46,954 nt of DNA from Candidatus Omnitrophota bacterium (GCA_020352775.1 CP070684.1:148695-195648), one strand, 5' to 3'; counted from the stretch's first letter, positions 33,884 through 42,575 are shown. Made by a program: numbers and translations. Notes: a model not told the origin generated them from the sequence alone.

Positions 33884-34558
33884 TTATTTTGTTGATATTT
33901 TTGAGAATTTTTTTATAAATGATTTTAGAAGACCGGGCAGGGTCCTCTTCAAGAAAAATCTTGACCTTACCATGTAATCATAACACGTAGCCTCTATAAT
34001 TGACGAATGCCTTTTTAAGGTAATAGAGTATAATCTATGCCTCTTTAAATTATTTTCAACAAATATCCTTGGCTTTCTTGCTTTAATAAACACCCCGGGG
34101 TATAAATAATCTTTTTCTATGGTTTCTATATCAAAATCTGAAAATATATCTTTCATATCCGATACCTCATACCTCCAGAAATCAAAAGGGGCACCGTGAT
34201 ATCCAAAACCTTTTGATCGCGTGGTAATGAGTATTATGCCTCCCGGTTTTAAAACACATTTTATATTATGTATTACTTTTCGCCAATTTCTAACATGTTC
34301 CAATAGCTCACAGGAAATCAACAAATCAAATCTATCATAGCCAAATTCAGAAATTAAATTTTCTGCTTTACATATTTTATCTACTCCTGCCCCCCTCTGT
34401 AAGTCTACCCCAATATAACTAGCCGGGTTCAATGTTTCAACAATTGATCTTAAAGACCCATTAACATCCAATGCTCCTACGTCAATTACAGATTTTCCTT
34501 CTATATCTTGTTTTTCTAAGTTCTTTGCCCCAAATTCAATACAAGCCTTATCGCACAT
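33884..34558 (-). CDS. Class I SAM methyltransferase (Methyltransf_11 type)
   Basis: 224 residues. Motif I is SVIDVGALDVNGSLRSIV; SYIGVDLQRGAGVD carries the acidic SAM ribose contact; FDLLISCELLEHVRNWRKVIHNIKCVLKPGGIILITTRSKGF is the post-motif region. FGYHGAPFDFWRYEVSDM is a frequent substrate-side motif in polysaccharide-cluster methyltransferases. The basic C-terminal end may contact membrane or ligand. No clear RBS is seen before ATG 34558. It is flanked by the exact 23-nt repeat copies together with the GC-rich island. Confidence 0.75.
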   Translation of the reverse strand: MCDKACIEFGAKNLEKQDIEGKSVIDVGALDVNGSLRSIVETLNPASYIGVDLQRGAGVDKICKAENLISEFGYDRFDLLISCELLEHVRNWRKVIHNIKCVLKPGGIILITTRSKGFGYHGAPFDFWRYEVSDMKDIFSDFDIETIEKDYLYPGVFIKARKPRIFVENNLKRHRLYSITLKRHSSIIEATCYDYMVRSRFFLKRTLPGLLKSFIKKFSKISTK

Positions 34559-35020
34559 TTTCGTTCCTAATCAATCTACTTTGATTCGCTTAATCTTTTT
34601 AATAATCCCAATATCATCCTTCGCTACTCACATATAATGCCAAACATCCTATTCTTTAATTTTTCACTTACCTTAATTTCTTTCTAGATATTCTTAGAAC
34701 CCGTACTTCAAGAAAGTAAATTCTTCAAGGCCAGACAAACCTGAATACTACAATCCCGACCTTGTGGCCTATAAATAAATGATACATCCCCAAGCAAAAT
34801 ATATCAACAAAATAATATACGAAGATATATCTTTCAAAAGGAAAAGGCTGACTCGGAGCGCAGGACGCGTAAACCCAAAGGGTTGAAGCCCGAGTATCGA
34901 GACAGACTTTGGGCGGGCGGGGTGTGCTATGATGAGGCGACAACTCGACTACGCTCAGGACAAGAAATAACAATATTTAGAAGGCAAAGGGGGGGCGGGC
35001 GAAACCGAAGACTGGATGAC

Positions 35021-35102
35021 GCAAGCAGGCAAAACTTCTCTCTTGCGGTGCGACGCTCAAGAATAAAGAATTTTTTGGGTTTTAGGGTTTTGCCTGACTT
35101 GC
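35021..35102. repeat. Long imperfect inverted repeat in the GC-rich island
   Basis: Left arm 35021-35035 and right arm 35087-35102 are complementary over 15 pairs with one bulged T. The 51-base interior contains a second stem (TCTTG/CAAGA). The structure could be a folded RNA or a miniature transposable element; no terminal duplication was found. Confidence 0.6.
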
Positions 35103-35291
35103 GGCAGACAGGCTGAGGCTGAGACCGCAGGGACAGCGCCGAGCATAGGCGCAGGCGGTGGATCAACCGCCGAATCACATAGGCAATGCATCGCCTGCCT
35201 TCCTTCAGTCAGCCATGTCCGCCTGAATTCTTAGATTGGGGTTGCGGAAGGAGAGGAAAATTTTAAGGATTGTATAACCTATAGATAAGGT

Positions 35292-35314
35292 CAGCCGTAT
35301 GTCTTAATATAGAT
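35292..35314 (-). repeat. Exact 23-nt direct repeat, miaB N-terminus copy B
   Basis: Identical to 33834-33856 and encoding IYIKTYG followed by TGA. It lies 31 bases beyond the thyX stop codon, so it may mark the original position of a miaB gene directly after thyX. The similarity ends just after the GG-CTG of the GC codons. Confidence 0.8.
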
Positions 35315-35345
35315 TTTCAATGGTGAGTTTGACGTATGTGAAAAG

Positions 35346-36851
35346 CTACTTTATTTTTCGTGCAGGGGGCAATGCTGCTTTGGTTACCTTAGGGGGATAC
35401 CCTAAAATATTTTGGTAAATTTTATTGTATTTGTCCTTGCCGCCGGCCATTGCAAACACAAGCGGCATAACCCTTTTTGCCTCACTCGTCATGGCATGAG
35501 AGATATTCTGAATATCCCATTGAGCATGGGCATCTTCTCTCAAACGGGATATATGATACAATTCCCTTGCATTAAGCCGCATCAATACTCTTCTTCTGTG
35601 AGCATTTGTTAAAACATAAGGGGCTACCAAAGGAATTTTTTTATTGATAGCTGCATATACTTCATTTGTCTTTTCCGCGATTTCTTTAAAATATTTTCTC
35701 ATGCCTATTTCTTTAATAGACTCTGGCATAGTAATGCCTAACTTAGGGTCATAGCCTTGAGCAGTAATAGTTGCCATTCGGTGGCGTTTCAATTGGCCAA
35801 AACAAGCCGCTGACAATACAATGCTAAAAATGAGATTAACATATTCAAATTCCCGCAGCATGGAATCATAAAACTGCATGTTCTTCCAGGCAGTTTTAAA
35901 CATGTTTGTCTTTGTGTCTCGGGATAAGTTTTTTACGATTGTAAGGCATTGTTTATATGGAAGATTACTAGAAACGTGAAGCATTGAGGCAGCAACGATA
36001 TTATCGGCACCCTCTGTGAATTCGACTAGTTGAACTTCTTGCCTAACTTTTTTAGGGCTAGTATTCCTTATTATTTCATTAGCAAGCTCTTTTAGCTCCG
36101 GGTAAGTTCTTTGGTCGCGTTCATTTGCATCATGAAAAATGACAATAGAAGGAGCAATTTCTGCGATCTGTTTATAAATCATGCGTCCCAGTTTTTGAAC
36201 TTCAACTAAAGGATGAGACGCGAAACGTCGCAACATAAGCTCTAAAGTACGAGCATTGACAGTCATGCCTACCTGAGATTCTGTTGCTAATGCAGTAACG
36301 TAACGGGCATCTTCTTTTGCCCAGCCCTCAAGGAGGTTATGCTTCTTAGGGTTAGCGGCTAAATCAGGATACTTTTTAAAAACATGTTTTTTAAGTTTCT
36401 CGAAAAGCTTAAAATAAGCCTTATTCTGCTTACGAATAATATCGACAAACAGCTTTTCGAACTTGGTGCCCTTTACCTCATCTGGAATGACAAAATCCTT
36501 ATCCAGAGTGATGTAACGCTGAGATTTCTCAGTATAAGAACATAGCCTAAACTTCTCAACTTCCTCCATCGCATAACGGGAAACCCCTACGATATCCAAG
36601 TTAAACACTGCATGTTCAGCAACAGAGTGATGGCCCATTTTGAATATGATGGTAGAATTGGATTTACGGGATTTCCCAACTTCTCTTCTAGCATTTTTCC
36701 TGATTTGATTAATAGGGCGGGAATCCCGGCTTATGCGAGCGTAAGCAGCCGAAATCACCTCCGGAGTTACATCTTGGCGCTTACCCCTTTTTTTCTGGAG
36801 CTCTCGCAAGACTTCTGTATCTACATTGTAGCCCGCTAAATAAACCTTCAT
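35346..36851 (-). CDS. thyX: Tandem-domain FAD-dependent thymidylate synthase homologue
   Basis: 501 residues, about twice the usual ThyX (~230), with two ThyX-like repeats. The first (about 50-240) has GHHSVAEHAVFNLDIVGVSRYAMEEVEKFRLCSYTEKSQRY; the ThyX signature RHR..S....S.RY is degraded to KFR at its first residues but keeps S.....SQRY. The second (about 260-480) has the RHR of KRHRMATITAQGY but lacks the serines. The two half-signatures may build one functional site, or the protein may have a different FAD-related job. Ends in TAG. No thyA is in the window. Confidence 0.8.
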   Translation of the reverse strand: MKVYLAGYNVDTEVLRELQKKRGKRQDVTPEVISAAYARISRDSRPINQIRKNARREVGKSRKSNSTIIFKMGHHSVAEHAVFNLDIVGVSRYAMEEVEKFRLCSYTEKSQRYITLDKDFVIPDEVKGTKFEKLFVDIIRKQNKAYFKLFEKLKKHVFKKYPDLAANPKKHNLLEGWAKEDARYVTALATESQVGMTVNARTLELMLRRFASHPLVEVQKLGRMIYKQIAEIAPSIVIFHDANERDQRTYPELKELANEIIRNTSPKKVRQEVQLVEFTEGADNIVAASMLHVSSNLPYKQCLTIVKNLSRDTKTNMFKTAWKNMQFYDSMLREFEYVNLIFSIVLSAACFGQLKRHRMATITAQGYDPKLGITMPESIKEIGMRKYFKEIAEKTNEVYAAINKKIPLVAPYVLTNAHRRRVLMRLNARELYHISRLREDAHAQWDIQNISHAMTSEAKRVMPLVFAMAGGKDKYNKIYQNILGYPPKVTKAALPPARKIK

Positions 36852-36936
36852 AATATCCTTTTTTATTGTTTAATTCATGGGTTGGTCATCTATGATAACA
36901 TAAACCGCTAAGTTGCTAAATCTAAATTGCCAAAAC

Positions 36937-38148
36937 TTAACCCATCACATCTGAAAGCAAATCTAAATAATCTGAAAGTAGCCGCGTGGTTAGGAAATTC
37001 TTTCTGACATATTCTTTAGCGTTATTTCCTATCTGTTTGGCAAACTCAGGATCCCCAAGAAACTTAACCACTCTATCTGCGCAAGCCTTATAATCGTGCG
37101 GGTCAACCAAAAACCCTGTCTCGCCATCTTTAATCTGGGTTGGTATCCCACCCACATCTCCGGCACCAACCGGTTTGGCTTTCCAGAGAGCTTCTGTTAC
37201 AGTGAGGGCGAATCCTTCTTTGACGGACTTTTGAATAATTACATTGGCAAAACTCTGAACGGCATTTACCAAAATATCATTATTTCCCACCACAAAGATT
37301 ACATCTCCTTTTTCGACCAACTTTGCCGCCTTTTTACGTATTTTTGTGTATATCTCCATTCCCTGCGGATCATCAGTGGCAAGATTGTAGCAATAAAGGA
37401 GCCGACAATCTATCTTTTCTCTCACGATATTGTATACCTCAAGCACTCCTTCGGGATCTTTCCAGGGGTCCATTCTCGACACCTGGGCAATAACAGGCTT
37501 ATCAGTAGGAATTCCGGCTTTTTTTACATATTTCAAAACGTCTTTTTGCGAAAGCTCCATATTCTTTAGGGAAAGGGGGTCAATTGCAGGGTGTATCACT
37601 CTTTGCTCGACTGGCACCCCTTCTTTTTTATATTTTTCACTGGAAACGACGATGACATCGTAGCGAAGCATAAATTTCTCAAAAAAACTCCACAATTCTT
37701 TGTTTGGGTCGGTGATATCGATGTGACATCTCCATATCCAGGGCTGAACTTTTTTATAGAATTTGATAAGCGATAAAGGCTGAGGGTCATGCACAATTAT
37801 GCAATCATAATTTAGATGCGTAAAACTCGAAAACTCCTCATTAATATCCAGATATAAATTCTTTTTTAATGAACTAAGATTAAGAGAACTTCCCTGCATG
37901 GCATTATGGAATTTTTTCGTCACATCAAAAAAAGCAGGGCTGCCATGGATCGTACGCCATTCCGCATCTAAGCCCACTTCATTCATCAGGGGCACAAGCC
38001 GGCCCAAAATTTCAGCTACACCACCACCCAAAAAAGTGGCATTGACATTACAGATATGCTTGTTGTAGAGCCTACGTGCTTTTTTAAAAATTGAAGATAT
38101 TACCTCGGCTCCTACAATATCAATATAATCCTCCATCCGTCGTACCAT
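36937..38148 (-). CDS. treT: Trehalose synthase TreT-type glycosyltransferase
   Basis: 403-residue GT4 glycosyltransferase. The N-terminal VNATFLGGGVAEILGRLVPLMNEVGLDAEWRTIHG and FFDVTKKFHNAMQG match TreT (NST..GGGVAEIL..LVPL....G....W..I.G...FF..TK.FHN.LQG), which makes trehalose from NDP-glucose and glucose. The C-terminal GT4 core has PVIAQVSRMDPWKDP and the donor-site E.E/VKEGFALTVTEALWKAKPV. Trehalose phosphorylase-like enzymes share these motifs, so donor and acceptor are not certain. A strong SD (AAGGAGG) precedes ATG 38148. Confidence 0.82.
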   Translation of the reverse strand: MVRRMEDYIDIVGAEVISSIFKKARRLYNKHICNVNATFLGGGVAEILGRLVPLMNEVGLDAEWRTIHGSPAFFDVTKKFHNAMQGSSLNLSSLKKNLYLDINEEFSSFTHLNYDCIIVHDPQPLSLIKFYKKVQPWIWRCHIDITDPNKELWSFFEKFMLRYDVIVVSSEKYKKEGVPVEQRVIHPAIDPLSLKNMELSQKDVLKYVKKAGIPTDKPVIAQVSRMDPWKDPEGVLEVYNIVREKIDCRLLYCYNLATDDPQGMEIYTKIRKKAAKLVEKGDVIFVVGNNDILVNAVQSFANVIIQKSVKEGFALTVTEALWKAKPVGAGDVGGIPTQIKDGETGFLVDPHDYKACADRVVKFLGDPEFAKQIGNNAKEYVRKNFLTTRLLSDYLDLLSDVMG

Positions 38149-38188
38149 TTATACCTCCTTAGTTTTTAAACAGTGTATCCTGTTTCTT

Positions 38189-38216
38189 ATCATACCAAAA
38201 ATCCAGGTTTTGTTAA
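38189..38216 (-). promoter_or_regulatory. Sigma-70 promoter of treT
   Basis: The -35 TTAACA (38211-38216) and extended -10 TGG-TATGAT (38189-38194) have a 16-base spacer. It lies directly after the terminator of the upstream operon. Confidence 0.65.
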
Positions 38217-38245
38217 GAAAAAAACAAAGGTTAGGTACCTAAAAC

Positions 38246-38290
38246 TTAAAAAAATCCCCGCAACCAAAGAGATTACGGGGATTTTAATGC
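38246..38290 (-). terminator. Strong intrinsic terminator
   Basis: Perfect 10-bp arms AAAATCCCCG (38251-38260) and CGGGGATTTT (38276-38285), 15-base loop, followed by a seven-T run on the minus strand. It ends the operon whose last gene is the lipoprotein. Confidence 0.9.
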
Positions 38291-38315
38291 CAAATATTAA
38301 AATACCGAGAACAAT

Positions 38316-38663
38316 TTAAAACCTCATTCTTTCTCTTACATCGCTAACCGCGCCTTTTGCGGCAGAAGTAAGAGCGTCTTTGGCTTTTTCAAGCAATGCC
38401 TTTGCAGCTTGGGAATCGCGGTCTAAGTATCTTAAGATATACTGGGTGATATCAATTGTTTCCTGAAAGTCTTTTGAATTATAGAATGCCTTTGCCTGAC
38501 CGATCAAATAATCAACCTTCTCCCGTGCTGTCTCCATTGCCTTGGCTGCAGTAATTGCTGCCTGGGATGATTCTTCTTTCTGCGGACCGCACCCCACCAA
38601 CACGAAAGTCATTGCGATAAAACATGCCAGTAAAAAACATATAAACTTGGTCACCTTACTCAC
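38316..38663 (-). CDS. Small lipoprotein with helical repeats
   Basis: 115 residues. A signal peptide ends in a lipobox FVLVGC (Cys around residue 25), then GPQKEESSQAA. The mature part is helical and TPR-like (YLIGQAKAFYNSKDFQETIDITQYILRYLDRDSQAAKALLEKAKDAL). Such proteins are exported to a membrane surface, here likely inner or outer. No named family is recognised. A good RBS (AGGAGG) precedes it. Confidence 0.75.
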   Translation of the reverse strand: MSKVTKFICFLLACFIAMTFVLVGCGPQKEESSQAAITAAKAMETAREKVDYLIGQAKAFYNSKDFQETIDITQYILRYLDRDSQAAKALLEKAKDALTSAAKGAVSDVRERMRF

Positions 38664-38672
38664 CTCCTTTCG

Positions 38673-40010
38673 CTATATCTCTTTTAATAATATATTTGAT
38701 GGTGCCTTCTCAATGGTCTCACTGAAATATCTCAAAGATTGCGCAATCCTGTCAAGCTCTGGGGATGATTTTATTGGTATTACATCCTCGCCTTTCTGCT
38801 CCAAAGCATCAATTACGTGCTTAATAGTAATAAGGCTGGTATCATGCGAGGGCTGATAAGCCACCCCCTTTTCGCCACCCAATTTTAGCTCTGAAACTAA
38901 ACCGGCATTTACCAATTCAAATAATATTTGTCTTACTAACCTAATGGGCATATCAAGTATCTGAGCGATCTGGCGATCGCTGGGAGGCATTTCTGCCTGA
39001 GAGAAATCTTTCACCAACAAATGCATGAGGCGCAAAGTAAGCAATTTCTTAAAGGAGTAACTAATATTCAAACAATCTGGTTCAAATTCATAGGTTTCAA
39101 CATTCTGATGCGAAAAAGATATTTCTGCTCCCAACAGCACAATACGCCAGCTCAATTGAAGCCATATCAAAAACATAGGCAGTGCAGCGAAGCTTCCATA
39201 AATAGCATTGAATTTTGACACTCCAATTTGGAAAGTAATATACACCCACTGAACAAACTGATATATTGTTCCTGCAATTATCCCGGCAATTGCAGCTGAA
39301 CTAAAATTAACCTTTGTGTTGGGCATGATCTTATAAACAAAAGTAAACACTATCCAAATAACAACATATGGCAAGAAATTCAAAGCACCCATAATCAAAT
39401 GACTCACAGGCCCCAACACTGAGATAGTTTGCACGATGCGGGTTACTTGACTGCTAATGGCAACGGTTACACTACTAGCCATAATAAAAAGAAGCGGACA
39501 AATAACCATTATCGCAAGATAATCACTGAACTTTCTGGCGATACTGCGCGCTTTCTTAACGCCCCAAATGTCATTAAAGGAATTTTCAATCGTACCCAAC
39601 ACTTTTATGACTGTCCAAAACAATAATGCAATACCAATGCCTGCAATAAGCCCGCCCCTTGTATTTTCAAGCATCGTGCGGGCAAATCCGATGACCTGGG
39701 TAATTACCTCTTCCTGGCCGGGCATCTTATCTATAAGCTGTTTTTCCAGCATATTTTCAAACCCAAATCCTTTGGCAACGCCAAAAGCCATGGCTAATAC
39801 CGGAACGATTGAAAGCAATGAATAAAATGTCAAAGCCGATGCCTGCAATTGGCACTTATCTTCAGCAAATCCGCGCAATGCCAATAAAACCATCCGTAAA
39901 TACTTAATCAAAAATGATTTTATCCCGGAAAGAGTTTGCAAGCGGATACGCCAAATGTCAGTAGTAAGGAATTTGACTATCTTCTGGGAAGTATTTTTAT
40001 CAATTTTCAT
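38673..40010 (-). CDS. YihY/BrkB family inner-membrane protein
   Basis: 445 residues with about six membrane helices in the YihY/virulence-factor-BrkB family. ASALTFYSLLSIVPVLAMAFGVAKGFG, NDIWGVKKARS, and IAGTIYQFVQWVYITFQIGVSKFNAIYGSFAALPMFLIWLQLSWRIVLLGAEIS are the family's conserved parts. A long cytosolic C-terminal extension (about 325-445) includes a winged-helix-like region (PSDRQIAQILDMPIRLVRQILFELVNAGLV), so this may be a longer, regulated subtype. The family was once called ribonuclease BN in error. Confidence 0.9.
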   Translation of the reverse strand: MKIDKNTSQKIVKFLTTDIWRIRLQTLSGIKSFLIKYLRMVLLALRGFAEDKCQLQASALTFYSLLSIVPVLAMAFGVAKGFGFENMLEKQLIDKMPGQEEVITQVIGFARTMLENTRGGLIAGIGIALLFWTVIKVLGTIENSFNDIWGVKKARSIARKFSDYLAIMVICPLLFIMASSVTVAISSQVTRIVQTISVLGPVSHLIMGALNFLPYVVIWIVFTFVYKIMPNTKVNFSSAAIAGIIAGTIYQFVQWVYITFQIGVSKFNAIYGSFAALPMFLIWLQLSWRIVLLGAEISFSHQNVETYEFEPDCLNISYSFKKLLTLRLMHLLVKDFSQAEMPPSDRQIAQILDMPIRLVRQILFELVNAGLVSELKLGGEKGVAYQPSHDTSLITIKHVIDALEQKGEDVIPIKSSPELDRIAQSLRYFSETIEKAPSNILLKEI

Positions 40011-40030
40011 ATAATAGTTTTTTAAAAAGG

Positions 40031-40648
40031 CTAATGGCTATGCTCTTCTTTTACGAATAGCAATGGAAATACTATATCACTTACACAACAAGGAAGCCAT
40101 ACCGAGATAAATAAAAATATAAATATCATGATGTATGAAAAAAGCGTCACGCTTTGGCCGATTGCCATAAGAATATGAAACAAAGACGCCCAGGTGCTTA
40201 AAAAAACATGCCCGTAATGAGGTACTTTGGTTGTAGGCCTAAAATAAGCTATTGCTATCCCGATTATTGCCAAAGGATTAATGAGCCACCACTTCTCAAT
40301 AAATCCAATATGGGCATGGCGATGCGCCATACCCAGCAATGCCTCCCCAGCATAAGGTATGAGCGAATCACTTAAGGTCGCGATACCGATTGAGCCCACG
40401 TATCCTACAAAAAGCAACCCTAACACTTTGCATCTTGCTGTAGGATGCTTGCATTTATAACGACTATACATGGAAGCGGTAACAAGCGCGCTTAACAAAA
40501 CATGCATCGGATGAAGAACGTAAAAGGTATTATAGGAGGCATTTGCCGGTATGTTTTTTAAAAAAACCATAAGGACAATCCCAGAGATTGCCCCTAAAGC
40601 AGTGAAGGGAGCATGGTGTTTTAATTCTTTAAGGATGAGTTTAATCAT
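40031..40648 (-). CDS. His-rich polytopic membrane protein of unknown function
   Basis: 205 residues with about six hydrophobic helices. Notable are HPMHVLLSALVTASMYSRYKCKHPTARCK, LLGMAHRHAHIGF, and a terminal KEEHSH. The His and Cys content and the place right after the ZIP transporter suggest a metal-related job, but I recognise no family and this is inference. It ends 20 bases before yihY. Confidence 0.65.
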   Translation of the reverse strand: MIKLILKELKHHAPFTALGAISGIVLMVFLKNIPANASYNTFYVLHPMHVLLSALVTASMYSRYKCKHPTARCKVLGLLFVGYVGSIGIATLSDSLIPYAGEALLGMAHRHAHIGFIEKWWLINPLAIIGIAIAYFRPTTKVPHYGHVFLSTWASLFHILMAIGQSVTLFSYIMIFIFLFISVWLPCCVSDIVFPLLFVKEEHSH

Positions 40649-40671
40649 TTATTTTACTTTTCTTACTTAAT

Positions 40672-40699
40672 ATCTTATTTATAACTATTTGATTGTCAA
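40672..40699 (-). promoter_or_regulatory. Candidate internal promoter after the ZIP gene
   Basis: A perfect -35 TTGACA (40694-40699) and a weaker -10 TAAGAT (40672-40677), 16 bases apart, in the 81-base gap between the ZIP gene and the His-rich membrane gene. Confidence 0.45.
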
Positions 40700-40729
40700 G
40701 GGATAATGAATTGAAATTTTTTGACGTAA

Positions 40730-41473
40730 TTATCCAAATATATTATCCAAAACCATCATAATAATAAACCCAACTATTATCCCGATTGTTGCCTGACGGT
40801 CATTGCCACGGGAATGGGTTTCAGGAATTATTTCTTCACATATCACAAAAAGCATTGCTCCGGCTGCAAAAGCTAAACCATACGGAAGAAGGGGTTTAGC
40901 TAGTGAAACAACTGAAACACCTAAAAGACCTCCTACTGGCTCAATAAGACCAGTTAACAACGCAATTGTAAAGGCCTTGGCCCTGGTACTTTTCTCACGC
41001 AATAAAGGAAGTGCGACTGCCAATCCTTCCGGCATGTTTTGAAGCCCAATACCAATTGCAAGAGCTGTTCCGGCCCTAATATCACCTGCTCCAAAACCCA
41101 CTCCAACTGCCATTCCTTCAGGAAAATTATGGATGGTAATTGCTAAAATAAATAGCCAAAGCTTGCTAAGGTGTGTAGCCGGTCCCTTAATCCCTGCTAC
41201 CTGATGAAGGTGCGGAGTAAAATTTTCAGCATAAATAAGGAATAAAGTTCCTAAAACAATGCCAATAACGGTCTTGGTAATACCACCAATTTCAATCGCG
41301 GGGATAAGTAAACTGAAAGAAGTGGCAGCAAGCATTACGCCTGCCGCAAACCCCAAAGAGGCATCAAGAAATCTATCAGATACTTTGCGTACGAAAAAAA
41401 TTAATAACGCGCCGATGGCCGTGGCAAGACCTGCGATGAGACTGGCAAGACTACCAGCTAAAATTAAGTTCAT
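40730..41473 (-). CDS. ZIP family metal transporter
   Basis: 247 residues, about eight membrane helices. The conserved metal-path helices are HNFPEGMAVGVGFG and GLQNMPEGLAVALPLL (HNxPEG and QNxPEG), and FAAGAMLFVICEEIIPETHSRG lies near the end. ZIP (ZupT/GufA-type) proteins import zinc and other divalent ions. It begins 19 bases after the second YeeE/YedE gene. Confidence 0.93.
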   Translation of the reverse strand: MNLILAGSLASLIAGLATAIGALLIFFVRKVSDRFLDASLGFAAGVMLAATSFSLLIPAIEIGGITKTVIGIVLGTLFLIYAENFTPHLHQVAGIKGPATHLSKLWLFILAITIHNFPEGMAVGVGFGAGDIRAGTALAIGIGLQNMPEGLAVALPLLREKSTRAKAFTIALLTGLIEPVGGLLGVSVVSLAKPLLPYGLAFAAGAMLFVICEEIIPETHSRGNDRQATIGIIVGFIIMMVLDNIFG

Positions 41474-41492
41474 GTTGGTTTATAAGATAGAT

Positions 41493-42020
41493 TTAAAGCC
41501 CTTTCTCTTCAAACCAACCCAACAAAAGTGTTCCAAAAATAATTAAAAGTAAAATTACAATCCAGTGGTTTAAACCTAAAGCTTGAGGTAAGGTTATTTT
41601 ACCGAAATCAGCCCAGGCATATAGTGTTTCTTTTAATGCCGGATAAACCCGTGCAAAGATAGAAACACCTAAAAGCATACCTAAAATGCCCCAGAGCGCA
41701 TCCCATCTGCCTTCACCCAATGCTCCTAGTTGTGTGGCAGGACAATAACCTAACAACCCCCAGCCGATGCCAAACATCAAACCGCCTATAATGTTGGCTC
41801 CCAATGTTACGGGTTTTATCTGAAGACCCACAACCCCGCGACCGTAAAGAAAATAAATCCCTATCATACCCACAAAAACCGCTGAAAACATAAATTTAAT
41901 AATTGTCATATCTAACAGACGCAAAGCGCCTACCTGTTTATCGTAACGCACCACTCTTGCTTTTTGTATTAAGAACCCAAAAATAATCCCGGTGATAAGT
42001 CCGTAAGTAAGTAGGCTCAT
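41493..42020 (-). CDS. YeeE/YedE family protein, second half
   Basis: 175 residues, about four membrane helices. FGIGWGLLGYCPATQLGALGEGRWDALWGILGM contains the GYCPAT motif of YeeE/YedE (thiosulfate transporter TsuA-like) halves. The gene overlaps the preceding partner by 4 bases (ATGA), forming the usual split pair. In E. coli-type YeeE the Cys residues bind thiosulfate; here sulfur-compound uptake is the likely but unproved function. Confidence 0.85.
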   Translation of the reverse strand: MSLLTYGLITGIIFGFLIQKARVVRYDKQVGALRLLDMTIIKFMFSAVFVGMIGIYFLYGRGVVGLQIKPVTLGANIIGGLMFGIGWGLLGYCPATQLGALGEGRWDALWGILGMLLGVSIFARVYPALKETLYAWADFGKITLPQALGLNHWIVILLLIIFGTLLLGWFEEKGL

Positions 42021-42535
42021 TTCTTATCACCCCCTCTGTAAAGTGAGCGAGCAACAATTGCACCAGCGATGAAAAACGAGATTAAAGCGATAAACCCACT
42101 CACTGATAGTTGCATAACGCCGCTTAACCCATGCCCCGAAGGACAACCCCCGGCAAGGCGCGCGCCAAAAATAGCAATAACACCGCCAACAAAAGCAGTT
42201 ATTGCCCGCCTTGCAATGCTTGAACCAAATCGCGCCTTCCACATATCCGGCACCGCTTGTAATCTAAAATTACCTGATGTTATCGCTGCGATAAATGATC
42301 CTAACAAAACCCCTATAACAAACATAAACTGCCAGTCAATTTCAGGGATATATTTAATAAAATAATCCATCGGAGCGATGCGCTGGGGAGCAAAGAACTT
42401 TTCAATAAGCCCTGCCGAACGCACATAACTTGTTGATGCGCCAAAAAACTTTCCTACAATCAATACTGATAAAACAGCAACAATACCTGTTAAGGCACCA
42501 GTCACATAGGGATTCCAACCCTCCTTCTCTTTCAC
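42017..42535 (-). CDS. YeeE/YedE family protein, first half
   Basis: 172 residues, about four to five membrane helices. The signature LAGGCPSGHGLSGVMQLSVSGF carries the conserved Cys and the GHGLSG loop of the YeeE/YedE sulfur-transport family. The partner half follows in the next gene. There is no TusA-like gene or sulfurtransferase nearby in the window. Confidence 0.85.
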   Translation of the reverse strand: MKEKEGWNPYVTGALTGIVAVLSVLIVGKFFGASTSYVRSAGLIEKFFAPQRIAPMDYFIKYIPEIDWQFMFVIGVLLGSFIAAITSGNFRLQAVPDMWKARFGSSIARRAITAFVGGVIAIFGARLAGGCPSGHGLSGVMQLSVSGFIALISFFIAGAIVARSLYRGGDKK

Positions 42536-42575
42536 GTTTCACCTCCTTTTAGGCGGGAAATTGAACCTAAAATCA

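Larger units (their letters stand above)
34559..35345. other. 787-base gene-free stretch with a GC-rich hairpin island
   Basis: The left part (34559-34840) is AT-rich with no convincing gene. From about 34845 to 35250 composition jumps to GC-rich with several inverted repeats. CTCGG/CCGAG (34852-34894) encloses AACCC-AAA-GGGTT. A 15/16-base pair of arms (35021-35035 with 35087-35102, one bulge) encloses a smaller TCTTG/CAAGA hairpin. GGCGGT/ACCGCC (35155-35170 region) forms a third. Near 34946 is CTCGACTACGCTCAGGAC, a form of a short repeat widely scattered in environmental bacterial genomes. The open frames here look spurious. It ends at the miaB-start remnant after thyX. Confidence 0.6.

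Noticed and set aside
34725-34973. 82-codon open frame on the minus strand in the GC-rich island
   Set aside because: It is built from hairpin arms and a widely scattered short repeat, has no ribosome site and no family resemblance.
34883-35116. 77-codon plus-strand open frame in the same island
   Set aside because: Low-complexity Arg/Gly-rich translation of repeat DNA; the only plus-strand gene it would make in the window, with no start signal.
34845-35250. rRNA, tmRNA, RNase P RNA or SRP RNA in the GC-rich island
   Set aside because: None of the conserved core sequences of these RNAs was recognised; the hairpins do not form a known shape.
31707-35345. Integron or transposon with its own recombinase
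   Set aside because: No integrase, transposase or complete open frame for one is present; only the repeats and cargo genes are seen.
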